Shown piece after piece: positions 48,211-61,950 of a stretch of DNA of 64,000 nucleotides (positions within the stretch are counted from its first letter, which is position 1; each line of letters opens with the position of its first letter). Under the pieces are notes generated by a model. That model did no database searches. It saw only the letters and a program-made list of their open reading frames with translations, and was not told the origin of the DNA. Source of the DNA: Paraspadella gotoi. Lineage: Eukaryota; Chaetognatha. The position numbers and the translations under genes were made by a program. The stretch is from positions 13,831,887 to 13,895,886 of the forward strand of contig CM119269.1 in assembly GCA_051294375.1 (NCBI GenBank), given 5' to 3'.

Positions 48211-48639
48211 AAGAAAATAAAAGCGACGATGTAGCGTGAAAATCTTGGGACCGTGAGGGAGTGAGGCCGTGACAAACGACGCCCGTGAGTTTTCATGACT
48301 CTGCGCGCGTGAAGACTGACGAGGATGAAGTGGGTGAACGAATTGTGTGAACCGATCGTGAAATGAGGGGAGGAGGGCTGAGGACTGTGAGGAGTGAGGC
48401 GAAAGGAAGAAGTGAAAATGTGAGGGGGAAAAGGACAAAGGAAAAAGATGAGAGGTAAAAGAAAAAGAAACCAATTCATGTGACAATACTTGTGAACTGT
48501 GAATCGCTTGTTAAAGAGTTGAAAAGTTTAGTGATACGGTATTAGTGGTTCTATATTTGTAGATTTAAATCATATATATGAAAATCGTTATACTACGAAA
48601 AATTTTTTATGTTTGTATAGTTTTTAAATCTGAATATAA

Positions 48640-48725
48640 CTGATGTTCAAAAAAGATGACATTTGAAAAAGATGAACAAAAAGATGACAGACGAAAAAGA
48701 TGACAGATGTAAAAGATGATAGACT
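48640..48725 (+). repeat. Short AAGATGACA tandem repeat
   Basis: Six imperfect units of about 13 bp with the core AAAGATGACA. Confidence 0.75.
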
Positions 48726-49470
48726 AAAACTAAAGCCCAAGGTTGTCTTTCTCATAAATAAATTAAATAAATCGATTTAAATAAAATGATAGGCACTTTT
48801 TCGTCTAGTTGAACTTTGTTTCGCAGTTTTAAAGAGTTTTAAACTCGTTTAAAATATTCGTCATTTATACTAAAAAATTAAAAATGAGCGATTGGTAAGA
48901 ATCAGGAACGAGGAACCTCTGATGACGTTTCGCAGGACCATAGCTTTCCCCCTACGAATCCGCCTCAGACGACACGACGCCCGGGCACAACGCTGTTGTT
49001 TCCAGCATGTGGAGCAAGTCGTGACAGCGGGTACCCTGTAGGTTGGAATATCAGTATTCCCCGCAGCGCCACCTGATCAACCAAGATCGCCAGGCTCCCT
49101 AAGTTCTCAGGGATTACAGGTGATAACCAAACCCGCCTGATTAAAGACAGCGATAAGTGAATTAGTGATTCTAGTGAATTTATTGATTCGGAATTAAAAA
49201 TTAATATATCGATTGATTTTTTTAAGTATTTTTTTAAAGGTTTATGTTTTTCTTGATGTTACTTATATTTTATAATTTCACTTTACCTTCTAATTTCATT
49301 AAGAACTCTGATTTATTTCAACTGAAACTGTTTGATTTTATTGTAAAGTGTAGTAAATTGGGTAAGGAAAGGTTTTTTTATTTTAAATTAATTAATTCTA
49401 AAGAAAAGAAGAAACAAAAACGGAAACCACGAATCGGGGATTGAAATACGAAAACATTGACGGTCGTCAA

Positions 49471-49514
<44 letters not shown>

Positions 49515-50784
49515 TTTGAGAAATAGGAAGAGTCGAAAGTCGCAGTCAATTTGGTGGCGGAAAAAAAAGGGGAAGAAAAAAAAGGTGAGGACGATGAATC
49601 TTTGGTCGTGAAGTCGCGAGGTCGTGAGGTCGCCGGAGCTCGTGCGGCGATGAGAGGGTAAGTGAGCGTCGGTGAAAAGTAGGGAGAGAAAGAACGGCGA
49701 GGGTGAGGCAGAGATCAAAAAGGAAAGTTAGACTATGGGGGTCGAATGGTCAAATGCCTGGTTTTAGAGTATTAGAAAGTATAAGTAAATAAAGAAAGAT
49801 TTTTTTTGTTGGTGAAATGAATAAAAAGTTCGATAAGCGTCACAATAACGTGAGCTCAAGATATGGAATTTAAAAAAAACGCCAATCACCGGTGAAAGTT
49901 GATATCAAAAGTTCATATTTAATATGCAAAAAGCGGCGTTGACGTTGATGAGTTGAAGTCTGAATTAATTACATGAAATCTACGTAATTGAAAAATTTCC
50001 ACGCGAATATAACGCACATTTTTATTTTATTTTGTCTTCTTCGTCGTCTTAAAACAAAAAAACTGTCTTGTTTATTAGAAAAACTTTTTTAAAAAATATT
50101 AGAAAAATAACAAATAATGATTAAATTTAAAGAAACCCAAGAAAACGAAAATTTGGTTGAACTGAAGTCTGTACGGTCGAATGTCCGACGTCGAAGATCG
50201 AAAAAGGAAAGAATCGATCTCGTCTTTTGATCGAAGCGAGAAAAAGACAATGACCAGGAGGAGGAGGAGGAGGAGGAGGAGGAGAAGGGGGAGGAGGAGG
50301 AAAGGACGATGGAAGGGGGAGGAGAAGGGGTTGAAGACAAATAGAAAGGGAGGGAGAGATGAGGGACAATACAGAGTTGAGAGAGAGAGAGAGAGGGGGA
50401 GAGAGAGGTGGTTTCCATAAGCGGACATTTGAAGAAAGATAGAAAAAAAAATAAAGAAAGAGAGAAAGAAAGAAAGAAAGAAAAAAGAAAGAGAGAAAAA
50501 CAGAAAAAAAAAGAAAACGATAGAAAAAAAGTGAGTCAAAGAAAACGCGCCGGAAGACAATAAAGAAAAAAAAGGATTGGTAGGCCGACTAAGACGACGA
50601 CGACGACGACGACAACAACAACAATTTTCGGAAGTCCGTTGGGACACTTTTCACGGTTCATCGTTTATGATGAGAGGAAGAATTACGAAGTAGGTGTTGA
50701 CAGCGACGACAAAAATGACCCAAACAACAACAACAACAACTGAAACAAAACCCAGGAGGAACTCAAACAATTTACGAGCAAAAA
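48726..50784. other. No gene seen
   Basis: Contains a GC-richer segment (48940-49140) of unknown origin, a (CGT)n tract (49470-49513) and GGA-rich sequence (50262-50330). No exon could be supported. Confidence 0.5.
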
Positions 50785-51086
<302 letters not shown>

Positions 51087-51474
51087 AATCTCACGTGACT
51101 CTCTACAAATTTGGTAGTCCATCGAGAAGCCATCGAAAAAAGCCTTTGATGAGCCGCAGGCGTGAATCGTGAATCGCTGTGGTCACCGCCGAGCAAATCC
51201 TCGTGAGACGAAGACGAAACGTGAGCCGTGAATTCTTTTTACATGAGGAGGTGTCACTGGTGTCCCTCGTGTCACAAGATCGAGTTGTGCGCTGTGAAAA
51301 TCGCAGTGAAATTGAACAGCAGATAAGAAAGTGATATGATATCCGACCCAAAACTCGTTGAGCAATAAATCGGTTGAAGTTGCGAAAATTGTGAAATTGT
51401 GAAATTGTGAATTGTGAAAATTGTGAAATTGTGAAATTGTGAAATTGTGAAACTCGTCGAGTCTGAGGTGATTT

Positions 51475-53836
51475 GAGATATGTTCATCTCCCAAATCCTC
51501 CGCCCCGCGGGGCGGCTCTAGGGGCGGCCCAGGGGGCAGACTATTCCAGGGGAGCAGCAAAATGGTCCATTGAGGGGGCGCCCCTCTGGATTGCCTCAGG
51601 GGGCCGCCCAGGGGGTTCCCCTGGGCCAACATTTTGGGTCTATAAGGGGCGCCCCTAATGCTTAGCCCCGGGGCCAAAAAAGTCTGCCCTGGGGTAACCC
51701 TTGGGGAGCAAAAACTGCTCCCCCAGGGGCGAGTTAAAGAGAGAGCAAAGTTTAGATGAGAAAATATACTTCTGACTATGTTATTATATCTTGAGAATAT
51801 TTCTCCCTGTCTGTTACTCTCTCTTTCTCTCTCCCTTTTTCTTTTTTTCTCTCTCTTTTTCTCTCTCTCTCTTTTTCTCATCCACTCTTCTTTTTTTTTT
51901 CTCTCTCTCTTTTTTCTCTCTCTTATGATCTTTTTTTTCTCTCTCTCTTCAAGACTTGTTTTATGTAACTGAATTAAATATAAATATTTTTCAAATTATT
52001 GTTAACTCATTTATCCATATTTTATCTAAAAATTATAATATTTGTATTTTTTAACCAATTATTTATTTCAGTTAAAAGATATAGAAACAAGTTTTAGGCA
52101 AACAATGTAGGACGTAGCCACAAAAATTTAGTGTAAAAAGCTAATCAGTCATTTGTCTTCTTTTTTTTGTTTTTTTTATCTTTCTTTTTTAATTTTTTTT
52201 TCTTTCTTTTTGTTGGATGGACATACTGATAGACTGATAGAGAGACATAATTTCTAAAAAAATATTCATAATTTGATGTTTAAAAAGAAATTAAATAAAT
52301 TACCAAACAAATAATGGGCAGTGACTGACAAGCCTACTTAGTGAATTATGGCGTCCCCCCAAAAAATAATAAAAACTATTCATCAACATTAATCGAGTTC
52401 TACATCGTAAAATAAATTTTATTTTATTTAAGATTTGTAATTAATAATCGTCAGTTTGTAGATTGCTTAAGATGAACTCACGTTGTTAAGTAGAGGCTGA
52501 TAATTTGAGAGAGAGAGTGAGCAAAACTTTATATCTAGCTCAATCACATACTTTTTTACCACATACAAAATTTTATTCCAATCCATCTATTTAATCACGA
52601 ATAATTTGGAGTTTATGCTAATATGGGATGGACTTAAAGACTGATATTAATTAATTAATCAATTAAATATTTTTAATTAATTATTTTTTATAAGTTTATA
52701 AGAGAATAAGTCAACAAAACTGTTTTTCCTAAGTGAATTAAAAATTAAAACCATCCTACTCTTTATTCTATAAAATTATTAAGATAAAATTTTGTGTGTT
52801 GGTAGAAAAATGAAAGTGAGTTTTAATGGACAAACAAAAGTTACTTTTACTTAAACTTTATTAAAAAAATTTTTGAACTCTTTTTTTCTCTTCTTTTTTT
52901 ATTTCTATCGGATAAAATTGTTAATTAGCTAATTGTTAAGTTGATTGTTGACCAAATTAATTAATTTGACCAAATTATCAAGTTGTCCAAATTATCTAAG
53001 TTGACCAAATTATGCAAGTTGACCAAATTATGACTGTTGACTAAATTAAGCAAATAACCAATTTATACTAGTTGACCAATTTATGCCAATTGACAAATCT
53101 ATGAAATTGACCAAATTATGCAAGTTGACCAAATTATGCGAGTTGATTTAATTATGCAAATTGATTAAATTATGAAAGTTTTACCAATATGAAATTTTAC
53201 CAAATATGAAAGTTTACAAATTATTAAAGTTTACCAAATTATAAAAGTTTTAGCCAATTATGAAGTTAACCAAATTAAGCAAGTTAACTAAATAAAAAAA
53301 AAATTACCAAATTTGAAAGTTTAACCAATTATAAAAGTTTACAAAATTTTAAAAAGTTGATTAAATATATCAGTTGACCAATTTATGTCAGTTGACCAAT
53401 TATGTCAATTGACTAAATTATGCAAGGTGACCAAATTATGCAAGTTGGTATTGGTGCAGCTATTGGTTCATTGATTGATTAATTGAAGTAAAAAATATTA
53501 TTTATTTTATATTTTATTGTAATGAAAGATGAAAATAGAAAATAGAGAAAGAGAGAGAGAGGGAGAGAGAAAGAGAGAGTAGAGGGAGAGAGAGAGAGGA
53601 GGAGAGGAGCCATTCCAGGGGCAGGAAAATTCTCCCTGGGGGTAGCCCCAGGGGGCAAGGGTTTTTCTAGCGGCCAGGGGATTCCCCTGGGTGGCCCTTG
53701 GGGCTCCAAAAAAGAGGCTACAGGGGGCCGCCCTAAGCGGTAAGGATTTGCTTGCCCCTCGGGCCGCCCCGCGGAGACCCCGCGGGCCGCCCCCGCACCG
53801 CCCCGGAGGGAAGCGATTCTGGAAGGATGACATCTT
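51475..53836. mobile_element. 2.36-kb insertion with GGGGC-rich terminal inverted repeats and 8-bp target duplication
   Basis: GGTGATTT occurs at 51467-51474 and 53837-53844 on either side; copy B has it once, in unbroken sequence at 58621-58628. The ends are imperfect inverted repeats of about 240-260 bp: left GATATGTTCATCTCC, a GGGGCGG run, CCCAGGGGGTTCCCCTGGG; right end inverted AAGATGTCATCCTTCC, GGGGCGG, CCCAGGGGAATCCCCTGG. The interior has CT repeats, AT-rich sequence and a minisatellite, and no transposase frame. Confidence 0.8.
52940..53450 (+). repeat. 17-18-bp minisatellite inside the inverted-repeat element
   Basis: Diverged units around GTTGACCAAATTATGCAA and AGTTTACCAAATTATGAA fill about 500 bp of the element interior. 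Confidence 0.85.
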
Positions 53837-55029
53837 GGTGATTTTGAAAAATCGAGGATCGAAATGAATCGATTCCAAAAAAAGACGAAGACGAATCGAG
53901 AATGAGATTCGTTGATTTCGGACCGTGACGTCATTCTTTTCGTCTCGTCGTCGTCGTCGTCGTCGTCGGTCGTCGGGATCTTTCACTCGCAGCTTGTCCA
54001 CGTTCTCATCGTCGTGATCTTTGTCGTCGTCGTCGTCGTCGTGTCGTCATCGGCCATTGATCGCGACACGTTCCAATTATCTCGAGATTCGAAATCGAAG
54101 AAAAAAAACAACAAAGGAATAAACAATCGGAGAGGAAAATAAACAAACGGGATTCATCGGTTAATATGATTGTTATTTAATAGATGTGATTGATGATGAT
54201 TTTGGTAAATGGATTATAATTCATGCGGCTACTTTAATCATTGTTTTTTGTTTATTTTTTATAAATACTTAGTAAGTTCCCTGTTTTCATCTGGTCATTT
54301 TTCCTAATTTTTTTTGCCGTTCACTTTTGGGTGTGTGGTCGACTGTATTCATCGTGGTAACTCTAGTCAGCCATTGTAAAAGCCAAGTTTAGTACTTTCG
54401 TTCATTTTTCTGTCCTCTATCTTCACTTTGTCAGCCTTCGGTCTGGAATGCAGGCGACCTCTCGCCAAATCCAAAATTCGCGACTCTAGTCACTTGGAAT
54501 TTGAGCCCCAAACTAGTTGCCTCTGGTCGGCGGAGGTGGAGAGACGAGAGAGAGAGAGAAGAAGAGAGAGAGAGGAGAGAGAGAGAGAGAGGAGAGAGGA
54601 AGGAGAGAGAGAGAGAGAGATGACCCCTCGGATGGAACGGATTCCAAGACGAGGTTAATTCCTTATCAATACCCATTGTTTTTTTTTTCCCTAAATTCGA
54701 GAAAATTTTTTTTTCGTTGGGTTTGGCGCGACGGTGAAGGTGGGTAAGTGGGATGGTGGTTGGGGAGGTGATAGTTTTTTTGGGGGTGAACGGAGTTAGG
54801 TGAGGGAAGGTAAGGCGGAAAGTATGAAAGGTAAGGGGCGTGTAAAAAAAAGGCGGGAGAAGATTAATCGCTTGGGGAAGGAAATTGCGGAGTTTAAATT
54901 AGTTGGGACAAGGTCGCTTGAATATAAACTAAACAGTAATAATTTACTAATTAAACATTTTGTGCCGAATTAAACAATTTAAGTTGCTAAGACCGAACGG
55001 GTACAGACGGACGGAAGGAACGCGCACGG

Positions 55030-56570
55030 GGATGGGACTAGAGGGCAAGGGAGTAAATGAGGAAGGGGAGTAGAGGTGATGAAAAGGGGGAACGTGGGGG
55101 AAATGGAGAGGTTGAGTTGGGGGAGAGGGAGTGTGAGGGAGAATGGAGGGAGCGGGAAATGGAAAGAGAAAAGGCAGGGGGGGCGGAGGAAGAAAAAGGG
55201 GGAATAAGTGGGGAGAGTGGGGTGGTGGAGGAAGCGCCCGGGGGGAGAAGTCGCTGAAAGTGGGGGCGCCGCGGCGGTTGGGGAGGGCGTGCAGCGTTCC
55301 TGGCCGGACGGGGGCGGGGGGCGGCTTCGCCCCCCGCCCGGCGTGGCCCTTGGCTCCCCCGCCACCCCCGCACCGCCCCCCCCCCCCTCTGCGTCGCCCC
55401 CCGCCGGCCCCCTGGCGTAGCACCCCCCGCGCGCCCCCCCCCCCCCCCCATCCTGCCCCGCCCGGAGGAGAAGAGATGAGGCCGCCCCGCCCCGAGGGCC
55501 GCCTCCCCCCCCCCCCCCTCCCCCCCCCGACGGGTCATCGCCGCCCCCCCGCCCGCCCCCCCCCCCCCCCCCCCACCCCTCATGATCCCGAACCTCAGGC
55601 CCCCGCCCCCCCTCCCTCTCCCGTGCCGTCCCGAGCTCGCCCCCCACCCCCCACCTCCGCCCCCCCCCCCCCCCCCCCCCCGACCCGCCCCCCCCCCCCC
55701 CCCGCACACACCCCCCCCCCCCCCCCCCCCCCTCCCCCAACCACCCCAAACCCACCCCCCCCCGCCCCCCCCCCCCCCCCCCCCCCCCCGCCCCCCCGCG
55801 CCCACCCCCCCCCCCCCCCGCCCCTCAACAACACAACCGGCCCCCAGCTACAAACAAGCGAATAATAGAATTGAATGAAAGAAGGCAATTTGAAAACACC
55901 ACCCACCCACCCCCCCCGCCCGGCGGCGTGTGTGTAGGGTAGGGGAGGTATGGGCCGGAAATGTGGGACCGGGGTGCCACTTGAGGAACTGGGGGTGGGG
56001 TGGCCTCTTGGTCTGAAGAGCAAGGGGAATTAGTTACGGGGAGTAGGTTGGAGTATAAAACGCGTGTGTGGATTGTTGGTGGGTTTGTGAACTAAGGGTA
56101 GGCTGTGGTAACGACACTTCCCGCGATGGAGAAAATGGGTGCGCCCACACCCCCCCCCGGGCCCCGCCACCGCACCTTCGGGCTGTGCGGCCCCGGCTGC
56201 GAAACCACCCACCGACCCTCGCCCGGGGCCGCCGCATGAGCCACCCGGCGGCCCTCCTCCGCCCCCTCCCGCGCCCCGCTGCCCGGCCCCGCCCGCCCGC
56301 TCGACCAGGCCGCTCACCCCCCCCCCCCCACCCCCGCCACCGCCCCCGCCGAACCACAGCGAACGACACGGATGGCCGCTAACCAACACAGCCGACAACG
56401 GACACGACTTCCACAAGACACCGCACGTGTAACGCACACACCGACCTGCACCACGCACCCACTCACAGCCTGCCGCACCGGTCAGCGACTCCACCGGGCG
56501 CGACCGCCACACACGCTCCCCCCCCGGCTCTCGCGCGGCGCACCGCCACCCCGCCCGACGCCGCACACAC
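55030..56570. other. GC-rich block with long poly-C runs in copy A
   Basis: Runs of C up to about 20, broken by single bases, at 55370-55820, then a short AT-richer stretch and more CCGCC-rich sequence. Copy B has only about 150 bp of unrelated sequence at this point. Long poly-Pro and poly-Gly frames are by-products. It may be a true insertion, or low-quality sequence. Confidence 0.6.
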
Positions 56571-56915
56571 GCGACTTCTTCGCGCCTCGGTGCTCTCCTA
56601 TCTTCTCCTTTCTTTCGGAACGGCGAGGTTCCTTTCTCTTCTTTTCTCGCACACCTCGGAAAAATCTTTGTTTTATGTCCCCCGCACTTCTCTATCTCTC
56701 TTTATCATCGACTCTGTTCTCTTTGTCACCTGACTCACTCCTCTCGCTTGCTTCGTCGTCGGACGTTGTTTGTTGTTGGCGGAGGAAACTTGTTTACGAA
56801 TTGGCGCAAAAATCTTATTGCACAAGTTACTGAATGATACAGGGGTTTTAGTTCTTTTAGATCCGTTTTTTGTCTGAGCGAGAGAGATTAGAGAGAGAGA
56901 GAGAGAGGAGAGATA

Positions 56916-56953
<38 letters not shown>

Positions 56954-57914
56954 GAGTAAGAGAGAGCAGAGGATCGCGCCTGGTACAATTAAGCAATGTG
57001 AAGTCTATCGAGAGAATTTAAAATATGTCAGATTTGAGTTAAAGAATTCGCCTGAAACACAGAACTAAGAGAGGCATAGGGTGCTTGCCATCTGGGCGTG
57101 AGAGCAAGAGAGAGAGATGAGAGAGAGAGGAGAGAGGAGATGAGGAGAGAGAGAGAGAGATGAGAGAGAGAAGAGATGAGAGAGAGAGAGAAGAGAAAGA
57201 AAAATTTTCTGGAATCTCTCAAACTGTTAATCTGTTTTGTTTCAAAAAATCTTCCTTACATTTTTTCGCGTCAGTTATAAATACTGCCCTTTGTTTCACG
57301 CTGAGTATTATTAAGAACGCTTTTTATCGTTCTACATAGAATCCTTTGCATAGAATCTTCTAGGATGTGACCCTGTAAAAACTAAATCTTTATACTCTGG
57401 AGATCGCGGAGCTAAACTTCTAGCTGTTGAAATATACTACGGCGCAGTCTTATAAAAAGGTAAAAATTAATTAATGTGACAATTGATTTGATTTTCGGAG
57501 CATTTGATGAGTTTATCATCGTATTAAAAAAGGCGAGGTAGAGGATCTTCTATTTTATGCTTTCTCATACAAAGGGGCGGGTGGGGCGGGGGGGGACACG
57601 CGAGGTCATACTTTATGCTTCGCCTCCAACGACGAATTCCGACCGCCACCGCCGTTCCACGATTCACCGATCTCACGCGCAGCAATCAAGCTGCGTCACA
57701 TTTCTCACAACACACGTGATCAATTTTTTACAATTCCGCGTCTTCACTTTGACATGCAACGGACTCGTCCCATGTTGACTCATCTCTCTCTCTCCTCTCT
57801 CTCTCTCTCTCCTCCTCGTCTCTTTCCCTCTCTCTCTCTCTCTCTGCTCTCTCTCTATTTTTGTTAATTGTCAGGGTCCGGTATGTTACGAGTTCTTCCT
57901 TTCCTAGCTCTCGG

Positions 57915-58060
57915 TTGCGACGCTCTCACCTTCGGGGAATTCACTCACATCGTACTCACTCCACCCGGAACTCGACTCACTTCTCACTCCTTCAAATTTT
58001 TTTTTTTCGTCGCTGTGAGCCGTAGCGGGCGAAAAAAATATCAATAAAATTAACAGACAC
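57915..58060 (-). other. Possible signal-peptide exon in copy A
   Basis: One minus-strand frame reads KKWTCLLILLIFFSPATAHS, then DEKKKFEGVRSESSSGWSEY and DVSEFPE, ending at a donor G|GTGAGA. It has the shape of a signal peptide followed by a charged mature start. No in-frame ATG was found, and indels in copy B (near 61640-61770) break the frame, so this may be chance. Confidence 0.25.
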
Positions 58061-58725
58061 GTCCACTTTTTGATAAGAAGTCGTAAAACCACACACCCAC
58101 CACACACTCACCCCACACACTCCATCAACCTTGTGTAGTGCTACCTAGAGTTTCTGTCTATTTCCAGAAAGACACGCTTAAGCTGACTCTGCTCTTCAAA
58201 TATTCACAGAATATGATAAGCGGGTAATTTTATATTTAAAAAGTTGATTATCAAATATTGAGAGAGAGACAATCTCACGTGACTCTCTACAAATTTGGTA
58301 GTCCATCGAGAAGCCATCGAAAAAAGCCTTTGATGAGCCGCAGGCGTGAATCGTGAATCGCTGTGGTCACCGCCGAGCAAACTCCTCGTGAGACGAAGAC
58401 GAAACCGTGAGCCGTGAATTCTTTTTACATGAGGAGGTGTCACTGGTGTCCCTCGTGTCACAAGATCAGAGTTGTGCGCTGTGAAAATCGCAGTGAAATG
58501 TGAACAGCAGATAACGATAACGAAAGTGATATGAGGTCCGACCCAAAACTCGTTGAGCAATAATCGGTTGAAGTTGCGAAAATTGTGAAATTGTGAAATT
58601 GTGAAACTCGTCGAGTCTGAGGTGATTTTGAAAAATCGAGGATCGAAATGAATCGATTCCAAAAAAAGACGAAGACGAAATCGAGAATTGAGATTCGTTG
58701 ATTTCGGGACCGTGACGTCATTCTT

Positions 58726-58726
58726 T

Positions 58727-58780
<54 letters not shown>

Positions 58781-58782
58781 GG
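58726..58782. repeat. (CGT)n microsatellite in copy B
   Basis: About 18 CGT units; the copy A counterpart at 53943-53970 is shorter. Further CGT-rich stretches run to 59110. Confidence 0.9.
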
Positions 58783-59635
58783 ATCTTCACTCGCAGCCTT
58801 GTCCACGTTCTCATCGTCGTGATCTTTGTTAGGGTTATCGTCGGGGTCGTCGTCGTCGTCGACGCAATCTTCACTAGCAGCCTAGTCCATGTTATCATTG
58901 TAGTGATCTTTGTCATCGTTGTTGTCTTTGTCATCATCATCCTCGTCGGGATCTTCATGAGCAGCCTTGTCCATGTTATCATCTTAGTGATCTTTGACGT
59001 TGTCGTCATCTTCGTCATCGTCGTTGTCGTCGTCGTCGGGATCTTCACTCGTAGCCTTGTCCACGTTCTCATCGTCGTGATCTTTGTCGTCGTCGTCGTC
59101 GTCGTCGTCGTCATCGGCCATTGATCGCGACACGTTCCAATTATCTCGAAATTCGGAAATCGAAGAAAAAAACAACAAAGGAATTAAACAATCGGAGAGA
59201 GAAAAATAAACAAACGAGGATATTCATCGGTTAATATTTTTTGATTGATTATTTAATAGATTGATTGATTGATTGATTTATGGTAAATGGGATTATAATT
59301 CATGCGGCTACTTTAATCATTGTTTTTGTTTATTTTTTATAAATACTTAGGTAAGTTTCCCTTTTTCATCCTGGTCAATTTTTCCTAATTTTTTTTGCCT
59401 CAGTTTTGTCACTTTTGGTTGTCCTGTGTCGATCTGTATTTCATCGTGTAACTCTAGTCAGCCATTAAAAGCCAAGTTTAATACTTTCCTTTCATTTTTC
59501 TGTCATCTATCTTTCACTTTGTCAGCCTTCGTCTCGGAAATGCCACGGCGAGCTCTTCGCACAATCCAAAATCTCGCGACTCTAGTCACTTGGAATTTGA
59601 CCCCAAATAGTTGCCCTCTGGTCGCGGAGGGAGAG

Positions 59636-59721
<86 letters not shown>

Positions 59722-60258
59722 GAATGACCCCTCGGATGGAACGGATTCCAAGACGAGGTTAATTCCTGTATCAATACCAGATATTTTTTTTCCCTAAATT
59801 CGAGAAACTTTTTTTTTCGGTTGGGTTTTGGCGGCGATGGTGAAGTGGCGGGCATAGCAGTGGGAGATGTGGCTTGGGGAGTGATAGTTTATTGGGAGGT
59901 GAACGGAAGTTAGGGGTGAGGGAAAGGTAAGGCGGAAAGTATGAAAGGTAAGGGGCGTGTAAGAAAAAAGGCGGGGAGAAGATTAATCGCTTGGGGAGAG
60001 AAATTGCGATTTAAATTAGTTGGGACCAAGGTCGCTTCAATATAAACTAAACAGTAATAAATTTACTAATTAAACAATTTTGTCCGAATTAAACAAATTT
60101 AAGTTGCTAAGACCGAACGGGTACAGACGGACGGAAGGAAGGAAGGAACGACCGGCGGCCGCAAAAAGGACAACGGAAGATTCCCGACCGAGTGTACGAC
60201 CCGACCGAACGATACGTGCGAGGTCAGGACTCACGGGGCGACGCAAAGTGGCTTCGCT

Positions 60259-60277
60259 GGGGATCGAACCCGCGACC
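60259..60277 (-). other. tRNA-like B box, possible SINE fragment
   Basis: On the minus strand GGTCGCGGGTTCGATCCCC contains the RNA polymerase III B-box consensus GGTTCGATCC. No complete cloverleaf or A box at the right distance was found, so a SINE remnant is likelier than a tRNA gene. It is absent from copy A. Confidence 0.4.
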
Positions 60278-60580
60278 CGCCCGCCCAAACGGATTTTCGC
60301 GCCTCGGTGTTTATCTTTTTTTCTTTGGAAGGGGGGCGAGGTCTTTTCTTTTCCTTCGCAATCGGAAATTTTGTTTTATGTCCGATTTTATTCTCTTTTT
60401 ATATCGATTGTTTCTTTGTATGACTCATTTTTGTTGTTGTCGTCGACGTTGTTGTTGTTGGGCGGAGGAAACTTGTTTACGATATTGGCCACACAATTCT
60501 TATTGCACCAAGTTACGAAATGATACCAGGGGTTTTAGTTCCTTTTAGATCCTTTTTTGGTCTGAGAGAGAGAGATTGAG

Positions 60581-60912
60581 NNNNNNNNNNNNNNNNNNNN
60601 NNNNNNNNNNNNNNNNNNNNNNNNNNNNNNNNNNNNNNNNNNNNNNNNNNNNNNNNNNNNNNNNNNNNNNNNNNNNNNNNNNNNNNNNNNNNNNNNNNNN
60701 NNNNNNNNNNNNNNNNNNNNNNNNNNNNNNNNNNNNNNNNNNNNNNNNNNNNNNNNNNNNNNNNNNNNNNNNNNNNNNNNNNNNNNNNNNNNNNNNNNNN
60801 NNNNNNNNNNNNNNNNNNNNNNNNNNNNNNNNNNNNNNNNNNNNNNNNNNNNNNNNNNNNNNNNNNNNNNNNNNNNNNNNNNNNNNNNNNNNNNNNNNNN
60901 NNNNNNNNNNNN
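60581..60912. other. Assembly gap, 332 N
   Basis: GA repeats flank both sides. Confidence 0.95.
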
Positions 60913-60947
<35 letters not shown>

Positions 60948-61448
60948 AAATTTCTGGAATCTCTCAAAACTGTTAAATCTGTTTTGTTTCAAAAAATCTT
61001 CTTCATTTTTTCGCGTCCAGTTATAAATAGCTGCTTTTGTTTCACGCTGAGTATTATTAAGAACCTTTTTATCGTTCTATCATAGAATTTTGTAGAATTC
61101 TGGATGTTGACTGTAAAACTAATTTTATACTCTGAGATCGTAAACTCTACATTTGATATACTAGGTCTTTAGAAAAGTAAAAATTAAATTACATGTGAAA
61201 TTGATTTGATTTGGCATTTTATGTTTATCTCGTATTAAAAAAGGGAGGATAGAGGATTATCTATTTCTTTCCATACAAACGGAGGTTCCATTTATCTTCG
61301 CCTCCACGAGCGATTCCACGAGTCCGTTCAAGGATTCACGGATTCACGGAAGAATCAAGCTGCGTCACATTTTCTCACAACACACGTGATCAATTTTTTA
61401 CACATTCGCGTCTTCCCCTTTGAACATCACGGATTCGGTCCAGTTGAC

Positions 61449-61580
<132 letters not shown>

Positions 61581-61950
61581 TATTGTCAGGGTCGATATTT
61601 TACGAGTTTCTTCCTTCCTACTTCGGTCGACGCTCTCACCTCGGGGGGAATTCACTCACATCGTCTCACTCACCCGAACTCGACTCACTTTCTCACTCCT
61701 TCAATTTTTTTTTCGTCGCTGTGAGGCCGAGGGGGCGAAAAAAAATCAATAAATTACAGACACCAGTTTTGATATAGAAGTCGTAAAAGCGAAGTCAATT
61801 TATGAATAGAAATAAGTATTTATCAACCTTGTGTAGTCTACTAGAAGTTCTGTCTATTTCCAGAAGACAACGCTAAGCTGACTCTCCTCTTCAAATATTC
61901 ACAAATATGATAAGGGTAATTGATATTTAAAAGTGAATTATCAAAATATT

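Noticed and set aside
54979-55865. Poly-Gly and poly-Pro ORFs of about 250 aa on both strands
   Set aside because: They come from the poly-C/poly-G block and have no start, splice or domain support.
60240-60300. tRNA gene on the minus strand
   Set aside because: Only the B box is convincing; no acceptor-stem pairing or A box at the right distance was found.
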